From: Nostoc sp. TH1S01
Lineage (GTDB): Bacteria > Cyanobacteriota > Cyanobacteriia > Cyanobacteriales > Nostocaceae
Direction: 5' to 3'
Assembly (NCBI GenBank): GCA_018993265.1
Contig: JAGKSW010000040.1
Location: forward strand, 1-64,000
DNA: 64,000 nucleotides
Shown here: one piece after another, positions 9,833-18,522 of the stretch
Layout: each line of letters opens with the position of its first letter
Numbering within the stretch: position 1 is the first letter of the stretch
The notes under the pieces: generated by a model
Seen by the model: the letters and a program-made list of their open reading frames with translations, nothing else
Databases searched by the model: none
Told to the model about the DNA's origin: nothing
Translations under genes and position numbers: made by a program

Positions 9833-10089
9833 TGTCACTTTCCGGAAAGTCAATCTCTGAAAGCTTTATCAGTAAGAATTCAGTCTGATTTATATCTTTA
9901 GTCATCCAATGTTATTCAGATTTTTGAACTATTCTGACTCATGAATTCTTACTTTTATCAATCGGTCAATACGGGCTTTCTTAATTTAAAAAAATAGGTC
10001 TTATATTTTTACTAGGAAATAATCGAGCGATCGCTTGTGAACTAAAATCTCTAGAATTCACAAATGGCAAATATTTTCAGAAAGTGACA
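9833..10089. repeat. 257-bp element with terminal inverted repeats
   Basis: TGTCACTTTC at 9833-9842 and its exact complement GAAAGTGACA at 10080-10089 face each other, with looser matching continuing inward (C/T-G-A/G-AAA). The element fills the gap between the type III PKS and the methyltransferase (311 bp without other genes) and has a HIP1 site near 10027. A small non-autonomous insertion is possible. No coding sequence is seen in it. Confidence 0.45.
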
Positions 10090-10129
10090 GAACAGCGATA
10101 AATGGAGCAAAGGAGTATCTAAAATTAAC

Positions 10130-10720
10130 ATGTTGACAAAATATATTTTTGTTGGTGTTGTAATATCTTGTATCTTGCAGCGACTTTTAGAAGTACAACT
10201 GAGTAATCGCAATCGCGCAGAAATTCTCCAACGAGGTGGAAAAGAACATGGAGATAACTTACTCGGTGTGGTTAAGATCCTACAAGTAAGCTGGTGGATC
10301 GCTATGATAGCCGAAGTTTGGTACTTTGATCGCCCTTTTATATTTCCTTTGGCTGCTGTGTCTTTATCGGCAACATTAGCAGGACAAGTCTTGCGTTACT
10401 TATCTATGCAAGCTTTAGGACAGAGATGGACTTTGTCAATTATGACCTTACCAGATACACCTGTGGTGAATACAGGAATTTACCTTTATCTGCGTCACCC
10501 TAATTGGCTGGGAGTCATCCTAGAAATAGCCGCATTACCATTGATTCACGGAGCTTATTTAACTGCAATTATTTTTTCTCTTGCCAACGGTTTGTTAATG
10601 AGTAAACGGATTCAAGCAGAAGAAAAGGCTTTAGCAGAAAGAAGTAATTACATCTCAGTTTTTGCCAATGTACCTCGTTTCATTCCCAAAATACCGTTTA
10701 TTCAAAACAGTCAAGCTTGA
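10130..10720 (+). CDS. ICMT-like membrane O-methyltransferase
   Basis: A 196-residue protein of the isoprenylcysteine carboxyl methyltransferase family. It has several hydrophobic segments (about 3-20, 47-65, 68-90, 125-155) and the SAM-binding signature RHPNWLG at 122-128, followed by the conserved late Glu (QAEEKAL). A strong ribosome site (AAGGAG) precedes the ATG. In bacteria such enzymes next to type III PKSs methylate the hydroxyl of alkylpyrones or alkylresorcinols, and that is the likely role here, at the inner face of a membrane. The overlap of family and context makes the assignment good; regiochemistry is unknown. Confidence 0.82.
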   Translation: MLTKYIFVGVVISCILQRLLEVQLSNRNRAEILQRGGKEHGDNLLGVVKILQVSWWIAMIAEVWYFDRPFIFPLAAVSLSATLAGQVLRYLSMQALGQRWTLSIMTLPDTPVVNTGIYLYLRHPNWLGVILEIAALPLIHGAYLTAIIFSLANGLLMSKRIQAEEKALAERSNYISVFANVPRFIPKIPFIQNSQA

Positions 10721-10983
10721 AGAGAAATAATGTGATTTTGTCGAATAAATCTATTCAGAGTGTAATACCTAGCACTAACTTGTCAGTTCGCTAAAAATTA
10801 CTTTTAATACTCCAATACCTTCGCCAAAAAATTTTCAAGAATTAAATGGTTACAGGCATGGAGCAATAATTATTTCAAATCATCAACTGGTTGTCCAGGT
10901 GTGGAAAGTGGTTACAAAATCAACCTAGATGTATAAACAATTTTGCCTAAATACTTAACATTGTCTACAAGGAATCAATCATT

Positions 10984-13080
10984 ATGAATAAAGGCATCAA
11001 TCATCTATATGAAAAAAACAATCATCTGAATAAAGGCATCAATCACCTGAATAAATGTAATAAATTCAAAGTATTGGATAAAAGTTTAACAAATGTCTTA
11101 CGTTCAGGAATTAGTGAAAATTTTCCGGACTTTTATCAAACATATCTTAGAGGTGTCATACTATCATCTCCATCTCCAATGGGGGCTAATCTGATCACGG
11201 GTGACAATGTTGATTTTAATCAATTTTTTTTCAATGATGATCCCGATCTTAATTTTCCCAACACATTTGCAAGACTGACAAATGTCATCACCAGTGGAAG
11301 CGATATTAACTTCGCTTCGCCAGCAGGAGATGAAGAAGTCAAAATAGTTTGGGGTCGTCATGGAAGTGATCGGATCAGTGGTTTTAATCCTAGTGCTGAT
11401 CTTGATGGAAAAAGGAGAATTGATTTTTTCATCGGTGATCTTCTCGAAGAACAACTTTTCGGGTCTAGTCCTGGCCCTTTTATGTCGTGGTCAGATACAT
11501 TCATTCTGGGTGATTGGCGAACACCTTACTATGCTGATGACGACAAGAAGCCTTTAGGTTTAAATCAATTTGCCTTCATAATGGACTTCAACCCCAGTCA
11601 AGATATCATTGAGCTACATGGTACTCCCAAAGACTATCGACTGGTAGAAACGAGTTTAGGAACAGCAATCTTTTGGCGGCAGAGAAATAACTTCGATCTC
11701 ATCGGTGTAGTGGGTGGAATTCCTGCTAAATCTTTGAGTTTATATGGTGACTATTTCAAGTTTAAGGGCTACACCCCACCAAAAACAGTCCTAGAGAAAG
11801 CTCAACAAATCGGGACAGTCGGTGTTGATTACTTATTTAATTCGAGCACAGATGCTGAGGGCAATCTCTATGTCGGAGGAGGCACCGATGGCTCTTTAGC
11901 AGGACAAAACTTAGGAGATCGAGATGCTTGGGTGAGCAAATACGATAGCAATGGCAACCTGCTGTGGAGTAAACAGTTTGGCACAAGCGGCGCTGAACTC
12001 GTATTTGATATAGCTACTTACGGGAACAATGTTTACGTCACAGGAAACACCACAGGTGCATTAGGCGATAATACCAATCAAGGGGGTGTCGATGTATTTT
12101 TAGCTAAGTATGATAGTGACGGTAACCAAGAGTGGATTAAGCAGTTTGGAACTGTAACATTTGAAGATTACACAAATATTGCCACTGATATCAGTGGCAA
12201 TATTTACCTTGCAGGACACACTGTTGGCAGCTTGGGAGGAGATAATCAAAACTTAGGACAAGTCCTCGGCCAGGGAGTTGACGGAGGAGTCCCCTCAACT
12301 GATCCCTACGTGTTCAAATTCGACAGCGATGGTAATGAACTGTGGAGGACACAATTAGGCACAGTAACACTTGACGACAATTGGGGTCTCGCCACCGACC
12401 AAAATGGTAATGTTTTTCTAGGAGGAAATACAAAAGGTGACTTCGGAGGAAAGAATGCTAGTTCTGCTGGAGAGTATGATGCCTGGCTAGTTAAGCTAGA
12501 TCAAGATGGTCAGAAGGAGTGGGTTAAACAGTTTGGCACACCTGAGTATGACTTTCTGTGGGATATTGAAACAGATAGTGTGGGCAATTTGTATGCAACC
12601 GGATGGACTTTGGGAGACTTGAGCGGAAAAAATGCCGGGTCTTATGATACTTGGCTGGCTAAGTACGACACTAATGGCAACCAGCTGTGGATTAAGCAGT
12701 TTGGCACTACTGGCGATGATGCACCCTTTACAGATGGGATAGAGATAGACTCCCATGACAATATCTTCCTAACAGGATATACAGATGGCAACTTAGGAGG
12801 TAGGAATGCTGGGTCTTATGACGCTTGGGTGGCAAAATATGACTCTAATGGCAACCAGTTATGGATTCAACAGTTTGGTACGCCCAGTTATGATACCGCA
12901 AGCACAGTAAGTGCAGATACTTTTGGTAACCTATATGTTTCGGGAGTTACTGATGGAAGTTTGGGAGGTAGGAATGCTGGGTCTTATGACGCTTGGGTAG
13001 TCAAATTAGACACTGAAATGGGTCAAATACAAGATTTTACTGGTAGTAATTTTGCTACAGCCACAACCCTACTTCTTTAG
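10984..13080 (+). CDS. CylK-like alkylating enzyme: Ca-binding domain plus seven-bladed beta-propeller
   Basis: A 698-residue protein with a low-complexity start (KGINHL at residues 3-8 and 17-22), an RTX-like domain at about 65-260 rich in Asp/Gly turns (GRHGSDRISGF, FILGDW), and seven SBBP repeats from about 276 to 690. Each blade ends near a DGNxLWxxQFG-type motif and carries LGGxNAGSYDAWVAKYD-type text. This two-domain layout is that of CylK, which joins secondary alkyl chlorides to resorcinol rings in cylindrocyclophane assembly, and of BrtB, which uses alkyl chlorides to make esters in bartoloside biosynthesis. Genes for an alkyl-chloride-making halogenase and a resorcinol-type PKS lie just upstream, so the same chemistry is likely. 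No signal peptide is evident, which speaks against a surface adhesin. Ribosome site AAGGA precedes the ATG. Confidence 0.8.
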   Translation: MNKGINHLYEKNNHLNKGINHLNKCNKFKVLDKSLTNVLRSGISENFPDFYQTYLRGVILSSPSPMGANLITGDNVDFNQFFFNDDPDLNFPNTFARLTNVITSGSDINFASPAGDEEVKIVWGRHGSDRISGFNPSADLDGKRRIDFFIGDLLEEQLFGSSPGPFMSWSDTFILGDWRTPYYADDDKKPLGLNQFAFIMDFNPSQDIIELHGTPKDYRLVETSLGTAIFWRQRNNFDLIGVVGGIPAKSLSLYGDYFKFKGYTPPKTVLEKAQQIGTVGVDYLFNSSTDAEGNLYVGGGTDGSLAGQNLGDRDAWVSKYDSNGNLLWSKQFGTSGAELVFDIATYGNNVYVTGNTTGALGDNTNQGGVDVFLAKYDSDGNQEWIKQFGTVTFEDYTNIATDISGNIYLAGHTVGSLGGDNQNLGQVLGQGVDGGVPSTDPYVFKFDSDGNELWRTQLGTVTLDDNWGLATDQNGNVFLGGNTKGDFGGKNASSAGEYDAWLVKLDQDGQKEWVKQFGTPEYDFLWDIETDSVGNLYATGWTLGDLSGKNAGSYDTWLAKYDTNGNQLWIKQFGTTGDDAPFTDGIEIDSHDNIFLTGYTDGNLGGRNAGSYDAWVAKYDSNGNQLWIQQFGTPSYDTASTVSADTFGNLYVSGVTDGSLGGRNAGSYDAWVVKLDTEMGQIQDFTGSNFATATTLLL

Positions 13081-13207
13081 CTCCCCTGGAATGGCACGCT
13101 TGAAAAGGGGAAATCGTTGAGGCAGCAGGGGAGAAAGAAAAATTTTAATGTCTAGAAGCACGTGATATCTAAATAATCTATCACTCACTTAGATGAAAAA
13201 CTGACTT

Positions 13208-14491
13208 ATGCGTATTGCTATTATTGCTTTGGGAAGCCAAGGAGATGTTCAACCCTACATTGCGTTGGGAAAAGGCTTAAAAGAAGCTGGTCAATTTGTC
13301 CGATTAGTGACCCATGAAAACTTTGAAATTTTAGTAAAGTCTCATGGATTAGAATTTTGGCCTGTTAAAGGTAACGTGAAAGACATTGTTCAAAGCAAAG
13401 AAATGCGTGAAGTTCTAGAGAAAGGGAATTTTCTCAGCATTACATTGCAGATGGCAAAACAAGGAGGACAAAACATAGCTATTGATTGGGCGAAGGCAGC
13501 TTTAGCAGCTTGTCAGGGTATGGATATGATACTCACAGGAATTGGGGGGTTGTACCTTGGTCTTTCCCTTGCAGAAAAGTTAGGGCTGCCATTGCTTCAA
13601 GCCTATGTATTTCCTATTACTCCGACAAAGGACTTTCCCGGTGTTATTTTTTCCAAGTCACTATCCAGGCTTGGAAGTTCTTTTAATCGCTTCTCACATC
13701 ATTTGACCCGACAGATTTTGTGGCAGCCTTTACGTTCAGGCGATAAGCGGGCGCGAAAGCAAGTCTTGGGCTTGCCGCCCGCCCCGTTTTGGGGGCCATA
13801 CAATGCTGATCGCCTTCATAACTATCCAACACTCTATGGTTTCAGTCCCTCAGTAATCCCCAAACCATCTGATTGGGAGAATAATATTAATGTCACTGGT
13901 TATTGGTTCTTGGATTCAGCATCTGATTGGACTCCACCTTCAGCCCTGATGGAGTTTTTAGAAAGCGGTTCACCACCTATTTATATTGGCTTTGGAAGTA
14001 TGAGCAATCGCAACCCAGAAGAAACAGCTGATATCTGTTTGCAAGCTCTGACAGAAACTAAACAAAGAGCTGTGATGCTTTCTGGCTGGGGCGGTTTGCA
14101 TAAGGCGAATTTACCGGATACGATTTTTATGGTAGACTCAATCCCTCACTCCTGGCTCTTCTCCCGTGTGGGGGCTGTAGTACATCACGGTGGTGCTGGA
14201 ACAACAGCAGCAGGTCTTAGGGCTGGTGTTCCTTCTATCGTAATTCCTTTCTTTGGTGATCAGTTGTTTTGGGGACAGCGCGTAGCGGAATTAGGGGTTG
14301 GTACAGAACCTATTCCACGTAAAAAACTAACGGTTGATAGACTTGCGAAAGCCATTCAAAAAGCTGTAACAGATCAAACGATGCGTCAACGCGCGGCAAA
14401 TTTGGGAGCGAGAATTCAATCTGAAGATGGAATAGCAAAGGTAGTAGCTGTCGTACAGGATATAGAAAAACATGGGGCTACTTACCGATGA
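13208..14491 (+). CDS. UGT-type glycosyltransferase (GT1)
   Basis: A 427-residue GT-B glycosyltransferase. The N-terminal half begins MRIAIIALGSQGDVQPYIALGKGL, typical of the sterol-glucosyltransferase/MGT group. The C-terminal half has the donor-sugar motif HHGGAGTTAAGL near residue 325, followed by PFFGDQLFWGQRV. It should attach a sugar from an NDP-sugar to a hydroxyl of the cluster product, plausibly a phenolic OH. Bartolosides are a glycosylated precedent among alkylresorcinol products. Only a weak ribosome site is seen. It follows the CylK-like gene by 127 bp on the same strand. Sugar identity cannot be read. Confidence 0.88.
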   Translation: MRIAIIALGSQGDVQPYIALGKGLKEAGQFVRLVTHENFEILVKSHGLEFWPVKGNVKDIVQSKEMREVLEKGNFLSITLQMAKQGGQNIAIDWAKAALAACQGMDMILTGIGGLYLGLSLAEKLGLPLLQAYVFPITPTKDFPGVIFSKSLSRLGSSFNRFSHHLTRQILWQPLRSGDKRARKQVLGLPPAPFWGPYNADRLHNYPTLYGFSPSVIPKPSDWENNINVTGYWFLDSASDWTPPSALMEFLESGSPPIYIGFGSMSNRNPEETADICLQALTETKQRAVMLSGWGGLHKANLPDTIFMVDSIPHSWLFSRVGAVVHHGGAGTTAAGLRAGVPSIVIPFFGDQLFWGQRVAELGVGTEPIPRKKLTVDRLAKAIQKAVTDQTMRQRAANLGARIQSEDGIAKVVAVVQDIEKHGATYR

Positions 14492-14585
14492 TCTAGGGGT
14501 ACAGACATCTAAATTTCAAATTCCTGATCTGAAAATAGTTTCATCCATTTACCAAATGAAAAAATAACAAAAGGAGTTGAATATA

Positions 14586-15824
14586 ATGGAGAAAATTTCT
14601 GTAATTACTAAGCTCTTACTCTATTATTTCCGTGAAGCAATTTATCTCTGGTTTGGCTTGCGTTTGCTGCTGACGAAAAATCTTTCGGAGGGTAGCAGCT
14701 ATGATAAAAAATATGATCTTGGTTATTGGATCAAATTAAAGTTCAAAGTGATTACTTTTTTTCAATGGTTTTTTAACAATCATCGACTGTTTGCTGAAGC
14801 AGAAAGTAAAAATTTAAAGGCTGCGTTAAAGCGTTTGAAAAAACAAGCAGGTGAAGGTAATACTGATTATTTACCCATTGATGAAGTTACACCTGATATT
14901 GACCCTGATGAATTCTATGAAAAATATGTAAAATATTCTAGACCAGTTGTCATCCGTGGTTTAGCTAAAGATTGTGAAGCAGTCAAGAAATGGAATCGAG
15001 AATTTTTTTTGGAGAAATATGGACACACAAAGCTTTACATGAATCAAATCAAGTATGGCGAAAAAACTAAGGTTCGTGAGTGGATGGGAGAACTGTCTGA
15101 AGTTTTAGAAAAAAAAGGAATTTACGTTGATAATAGCAAAACTTTATTTACGAAGCATTCTGAGCTTCAAGATGATATAGCTCCAGTTCGTGGCTGGGCT
15201 AAATATCTCAATAATGCTATTTATTTATTACCCCAACTTTTTTTAGGTTTTGCTGATGGTGCTCCTTTCCACTGTGCTAATTTCTGGAATTTTTTTATTA
15301 TGGTGGATGGAGAAAAGCAATGGACTTTTATCAGTCCAGAACACTCCCTTCAAGTTGGAGCACTAGTTAATCCGACTGCTATATATTCAGATGCTTGTGT
15401 TACTGGTAAGGGTGGTACTTGGCGTGATGAAAGTGAAATATTTAAGAATTACTGTCCTAAATACCGAACTGTTCTTAAAAAAGGTGATGTCTTACTTAAT
15501 CCACCTTGGTGGTGGCATGAAATCAAAAATTTAACTCCATTCTCAATCGGTATTGCAACGCGTTGGATTGTTTTTAATTACCGACGAACAAACTTGCTTT
15601 TTGATTTTATTCAAATGGTAAGTCGAACAATGTGGCAAGTTAATTATCACAGTCTCCTAACCAAAAACGAAATGGATGTAGCTGAGGATGATGATATTGT
15701 ACGCAAACTTCTATCAAACCGAGCGACAAATACCGCGTATAAACACGATTATGAGAATCGTTGTTCTGATCCTGCATCCAAATCTTCTGCGAAAATTTCC
15801 ACCCCCAACCTACAAGAGTTTTAA
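14586..15824 (+). CDS. Cupin_8/FIH-like protein with H-x-A metal site
   Basis: A 412-residue JmjC/FIH-type cupin, with the domain at about residues 95-345. The core (PFHCANFWNFF ... GEKQW) lines up with the factor-inhibiting-HIF core without gaps. His229 matches the first iron His, Lys244 (15 residues later) the 2-oxoglutarate Lys, and His311 in PPWWWHEI the distal iron His. The acidic ligand two residues after the first His is replaced: the triplet is His229-Cys230-Ala231, not H-x-D. An H-x-A/G site is the hallmark of Fe/2OG halogenases such as SyrB2, where halide fills the open position; loss of activity or a family-wide variant is the alternative. Hydrophobic stretches near 8-30 and 55-63 may touch the membrane. 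The ATG at 14586 follows AAGGAG; a TTG at 14577 is less likely. Confidence 0.75.
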   Translation: MEKISVITKLLLYYFREAIYLWFGLRLLLTKNLSEGSSYDKKYDLGYWIKLKFKVITFFQWFFNNHRLFAEAESKNLKAALKRLKKQAGEGNTDYLPIDEVTPDIDPDEFYEKYVKYSRPVVIRGLAKDCEAVKKWNREFFLEKYGHTKLYMNQIKYGEKTKVREWMGELSEVLEKKGIYVDNSKTLFTKHSELQDDIAPVRGWAKYLNNAIYLLPQLFLGFADGAPFHCANFWNFFIMVDGEKQWTFISPEHSLQVGALVNPTAIYSDACVTGKGGTWRDESEIFKNYCPKYRTVLKKGDVLLNPPWWWHEIKNLTPFSIGIATRWIVFNYRRTNLLFDFIQMVSRTMWQVNYHSLLTKNEMDVAEDDDIVRKLLSNRATNTAYKHDYENRCSDPASKSSAKISTPNLQEF

Positions 15825-15849
15825 GGCTTATGGCTAATAAATAGCCCTG

Positions 15850-16038
15850 ATGAAAGCAGTAGTTTTCTTAGAGGATGTTTGGAAAGTCAAAAAAAGCTCA
15901 AGTAACGATGATCTGTCAGTAGATAAAAATACGACAGCTTTACTAGGCAAATATTTAAATCATATCCAAGGTTTAATAGATTTCAAACATCTTCTTAGGG
16001 CTATGAACTCAAATTCAGTTGAAATAGCTTCACAATAG
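15850..16038 (+). CDS. Small hypothetical ORF
   Basis: A 62-codon open frame between the cupin and Rieske genes. It begins MKAVVFLEDVWKV and has no recognisable domain, no clear ribosome site, and a mixed polar composition. A short hairpin (GGCTA-ATAAA-TAGCC) lies just before it. It may be a chance frame; I list it only because it fills an otherwise empty gap in the same direction as its neighbours. Confidence 0.2.
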   Translation: MKAVVFLEDVWKVKKSSSNDDLSVDKNTTALLGKYLNHIQGLIDFKHLLRAMNSNSVEIASQ

Positions 16039-16088
16039 TATTTGCTTTTTTTAATCAGATCAAAATAACCTGACAAAAAAAGAGAGTT

Positions 16089-17606
16089 ATGAGTGCTAAC
16101 AATACTTCGCAAAAAACTAATAGTGAAATAAATTCAAACGAACTAAGCGAAACACAACAGACATTTGAGTGGACAAAGCAGTGGTATCCTGTTGCCGTAA
16201 GAGAATTTTTAGATCCATCGAAACCCCACTCCATACAGTTGCTGGGAAAGAATCTGGTCTTATGGCGGGATAAGCAAAGCAAATGGAACTGTTTTGAAGA
16301 TTTGTGTCCCCACAGACTCGTTCGTCTTTCTGAAGGTCGGGTTGAGTCGGACGGAACTTTATTATGTGCCTATCACGCTTGGCGCTTTAACTCCGAAGGA
16401 AAATGCGTCAGCATACCCCAATCTAAAAGCAAGGAAACTGAGGTACAAAACTGTGCTAATAGTAGGTCATGGGCTACAGCTTATCCTATTCAAGAAAGAC
16501 AAGGATTGCTTTGGGTCTGGGCTGAGTCTGGCTCAACAGCTTTAATCGAAAGTAAGTTAAGAGAACCGCGAGTTATCCCCGAACTCGAAGAATCGCCAGA
16601 CCGAGTCATTCGCAGTCACTGGAACATCCGCGATCTGCCTTACGGTTGGGATTATTTTATGGAAAATGTTGGCGATCCCGCTCACGTTCCCATTGCTCAT
16701 CATAACAGGCTGGGCAATCGATATGAAGGTGCCAAATATTTGGATATGGTTTCTGTTCGCAGCTTATCTACTCAAGATGGATTTGCTTTTGAAAATAGGC
16801 CGCCTAATTCTCCTGATATTGAAACATTAATTAATGATTTTCAGCCTCCTTGCTTAATGCGGGTCTATTCTCTCGATAAGAAAGGAGCCAAATATATCTT
16901 GACTTTATATGGTGTTCCTACCCGTCCTGGCTGGACTCGTCTGATCGGTACTCAGCTTTTAGTTAAAAATGAGAAAGGAGAGCGTCCCAAAAAAGGTCTA
17001 GGTTTTTTTGCTTTACCTATACCTATGCCAGCGTGGTTGACTCACATTCTTTCATCTCTCTTTCTGCACCAAGATTCAGGTTTTATACATTACCAAGAAA
17101 AATTTATTGAACAGTCTTCTGAAGAGAAATGGTTGGCTAGAGTTTATACTCCGACTCCTTCAGATAAGATGGTAATTACTTTTCGTCAATGGTGGGAAAA
17201 AAGAGCTGGTGGGAGAATACCTTGGGACAAAAACTGTAACCAACAACTTCCCCCTCCTGAGCATGACAAACAAAAGCTATTTGATGTTTGGAATACTCAT
17301 ACTAAAAATTGTTATGTCTGTCAAAAAGCATTAAAGAATATTAATCGCATTTCTCTAGCTGCGTATCTTGTGTCGATGGTTTGCGTATGTTGGGGAATTA
17401 TTGTTGATGCTCGTTATATAGCTATTCAAGCAATACAATTGTCTGGCTCTTCAGAAATGTTCTCATCAGTTCTCAATTGGATTCCACCTCTGAGTTTTTG
17501 GCTAGCTGTAATTTTCGCCGTGTTATTCGCTTTAACTGGCTATTTACTTAAAAAATTCACCCGCCTATTTTATGTTTATGAATTTGAACATTTTAAGAAT
17601 GATTAA
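16089..17606 (+). CDS. Rieske non-heme iron oxygenase, pheophorbide a oxygenase (PaO)-type
   Basis: A 505-residue protein. The Rieske 2Fe-2S ligands are Cys73-x-His75 and Cys93-xx-His96 (CPHR ... CAYH). The mononuclear iron site is ENVGDPAHVPIAHH with His199 and His204. A C-terminal CxxC (Cys408, Cys411 in NCYVCQK) and two hydrophobic helices (about 420-440 and 468-490) are the signature of the PaO/Tic55/chlorophyllide a oxygenase group, which sits in membranes. Members in secondary-metabolite clusters act on non-chlorophyll substrates. Here it probably oxidises the lipid-like product of the cluster. A dedicated reductase is not encoded nearby, so ferredoxin is the likely electron donor. Confidence 0.85.
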   Translation: MSANNTSQKTNSEINSNELSETQQTFEWTKQWYPVAVREFLDPSKPHSIQLLGKNLVLWRDKQSKWNCFEDLCPHRLVRLSEGRVESDGTLLCAYHAWRFNSEGKCVSIPQSKSKETEVQNCANSRSWATAYPIQERQGLLWVWAESGSTALIESKLREPRVIPELEESPDRVIRSHWNIRDLPYGWDYFMENVGDPAHVPIAHHNRLGNRYEGAKYLDMVSVRSLSTQDGFAFENRPPNSPDIETLINDFQPPCLMRVYSLDKKGAKYILTLYGVPTRPGWTRLIGTQLLVKNEKGERPKKGLGFFALPIPMPAWLTHILSSLFLHQDSGFIHYQEKFIEQSSEEKWLARVYTPTPSDKMVITFRQWWEKRAGGRIPWDKNCNQQLPPPEHDKQKLFDVWNTHTKNCYVCQKALKNINRISLAAYLVSMVCVCWGIIVDARYIAIQAIQLSGSSEMFSSVLNWIPPLSFWLAVIFAVLFALTGYLLKKFTRLFYVYEFEHFKND

Positions 17607-17649
17607 TTTTTTTACATGGGCATATTGAAAATCATTTAAGGAAAAACTA

Positions 17650-18447
17650 ATGTATATCGACTCAAAAAACTTAAGTAACACCATTAACAATTTTTATGAT
17701 TCACACATGTACACCCCTGAGCTTCTAGATTTTTATCAACAAAGCGACTATGTAAACTTGGGTTACTGGGATGATGAGGTAAGTACTCCAAAAGAAGCTT
17801 GTGACCTCTTAATGTCAAAGCTCTTAGATTTTATTCCAGAAAAGCAAGGGAATATTCTGGATGTTGCTTGTGGCAAGGGCGAGACAACGCGCTATATAAC
17901 GAAATTTTATTCTCCAGATGAAATTATTGGTATCAATATTTCAGAAAAACAATTGTCAAACTGCCGAAAAACTCTTCCATCTGCCACTTTTCAGTTAATG
18001 GATGCGACCTCCTTGCAATTTGAAAATAATTCCTTTGATGCAGTAATCTGTGTCGAGGCCGCGTTCCATTTTAATACCCGTGAAAAATTTTTGAAGGAGG
18101 CATTGCGTGTTTTAAAGCCTGGTGGATATTTGGTTCTGTCTGATATCCTATTGACTTGTGAAGGCGAAGAAAGTTTTCTACACAAGGTTGAAAATGAAAA
18201 TTATGTTCAGGACTTAGATGCTTATGAAGCTTTGTGCCGCCGGGTGGGCTTTGAATCTATCACCATTGTTGATGCCACTGAAAATTGCTGGAGGAGGCAT
18301 TATCGTTATGCTGTTGAGTTTGTTCATGAAAAGTTTTTAAATCATCAATTTGACTTTTCAACCCTCCAACATTATATGAGTTTTTACTATAGACAAGTTG
18401 AGGCTCTTAAATATTACTTATTAGCTTCAGCGAGAAAAGAGAAATGA
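17650..18447 (+). CDS. SAM-dependent methyltransferase (class I)
   Basis: A 265-residue methyltransferase with the SAM-binding glycine motif LDVACGKGETTRYI starting at residue 70, acidic NISEKQ at the end of strand 2, and VICVEAAFHF and LRVLKPGGYLVLSD motifs further on. Ribosome site AAGGA precedes the ATG. It resembles small-molecule O- or C-methyltransferases of natural-product clusters and is the last gene of the cluster on the + strand. Together with the ICMT-like enzyme it gives the cluster two methylation steps; target atom unknown. Confidence 0.85.
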   Translation: MYIDSKNLSNTINNFYDSHMYTPELLDFYQQSDYVNLGYWDDEVSTPKEACDLLMSKLLDFIPEKQGNILDVACGKGETTRYITKFYSPDEIIGINISEKQLSNCRKTLPSATFQLMDATSLQFENNSFDAVICVEAAFHFNTREKFLKEALRVLKPGGYLVLSDILLTCEGEESFLHKVENENYVQDLDAYEALCRRVGFESITIVDATENCWRRHYRYAVEFVHEKFLNHQFDFSTLQHYMSFYYRQVEALKYYLLASARKEK

Positions 18448-18522
18448 CCCAAATGGCGTAAGGATTCAGGTCTAATATTGTGGCAGGGCAAACGCATCTA
18501 AATATTGATAAAGTGGTAGGTA

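Noticed and set aside
10984-13080. SBBP protein as a surface adhesin
   Set aside because: No signal peptide is evident, and the domain layout and gene context match CylK-type enzymes.
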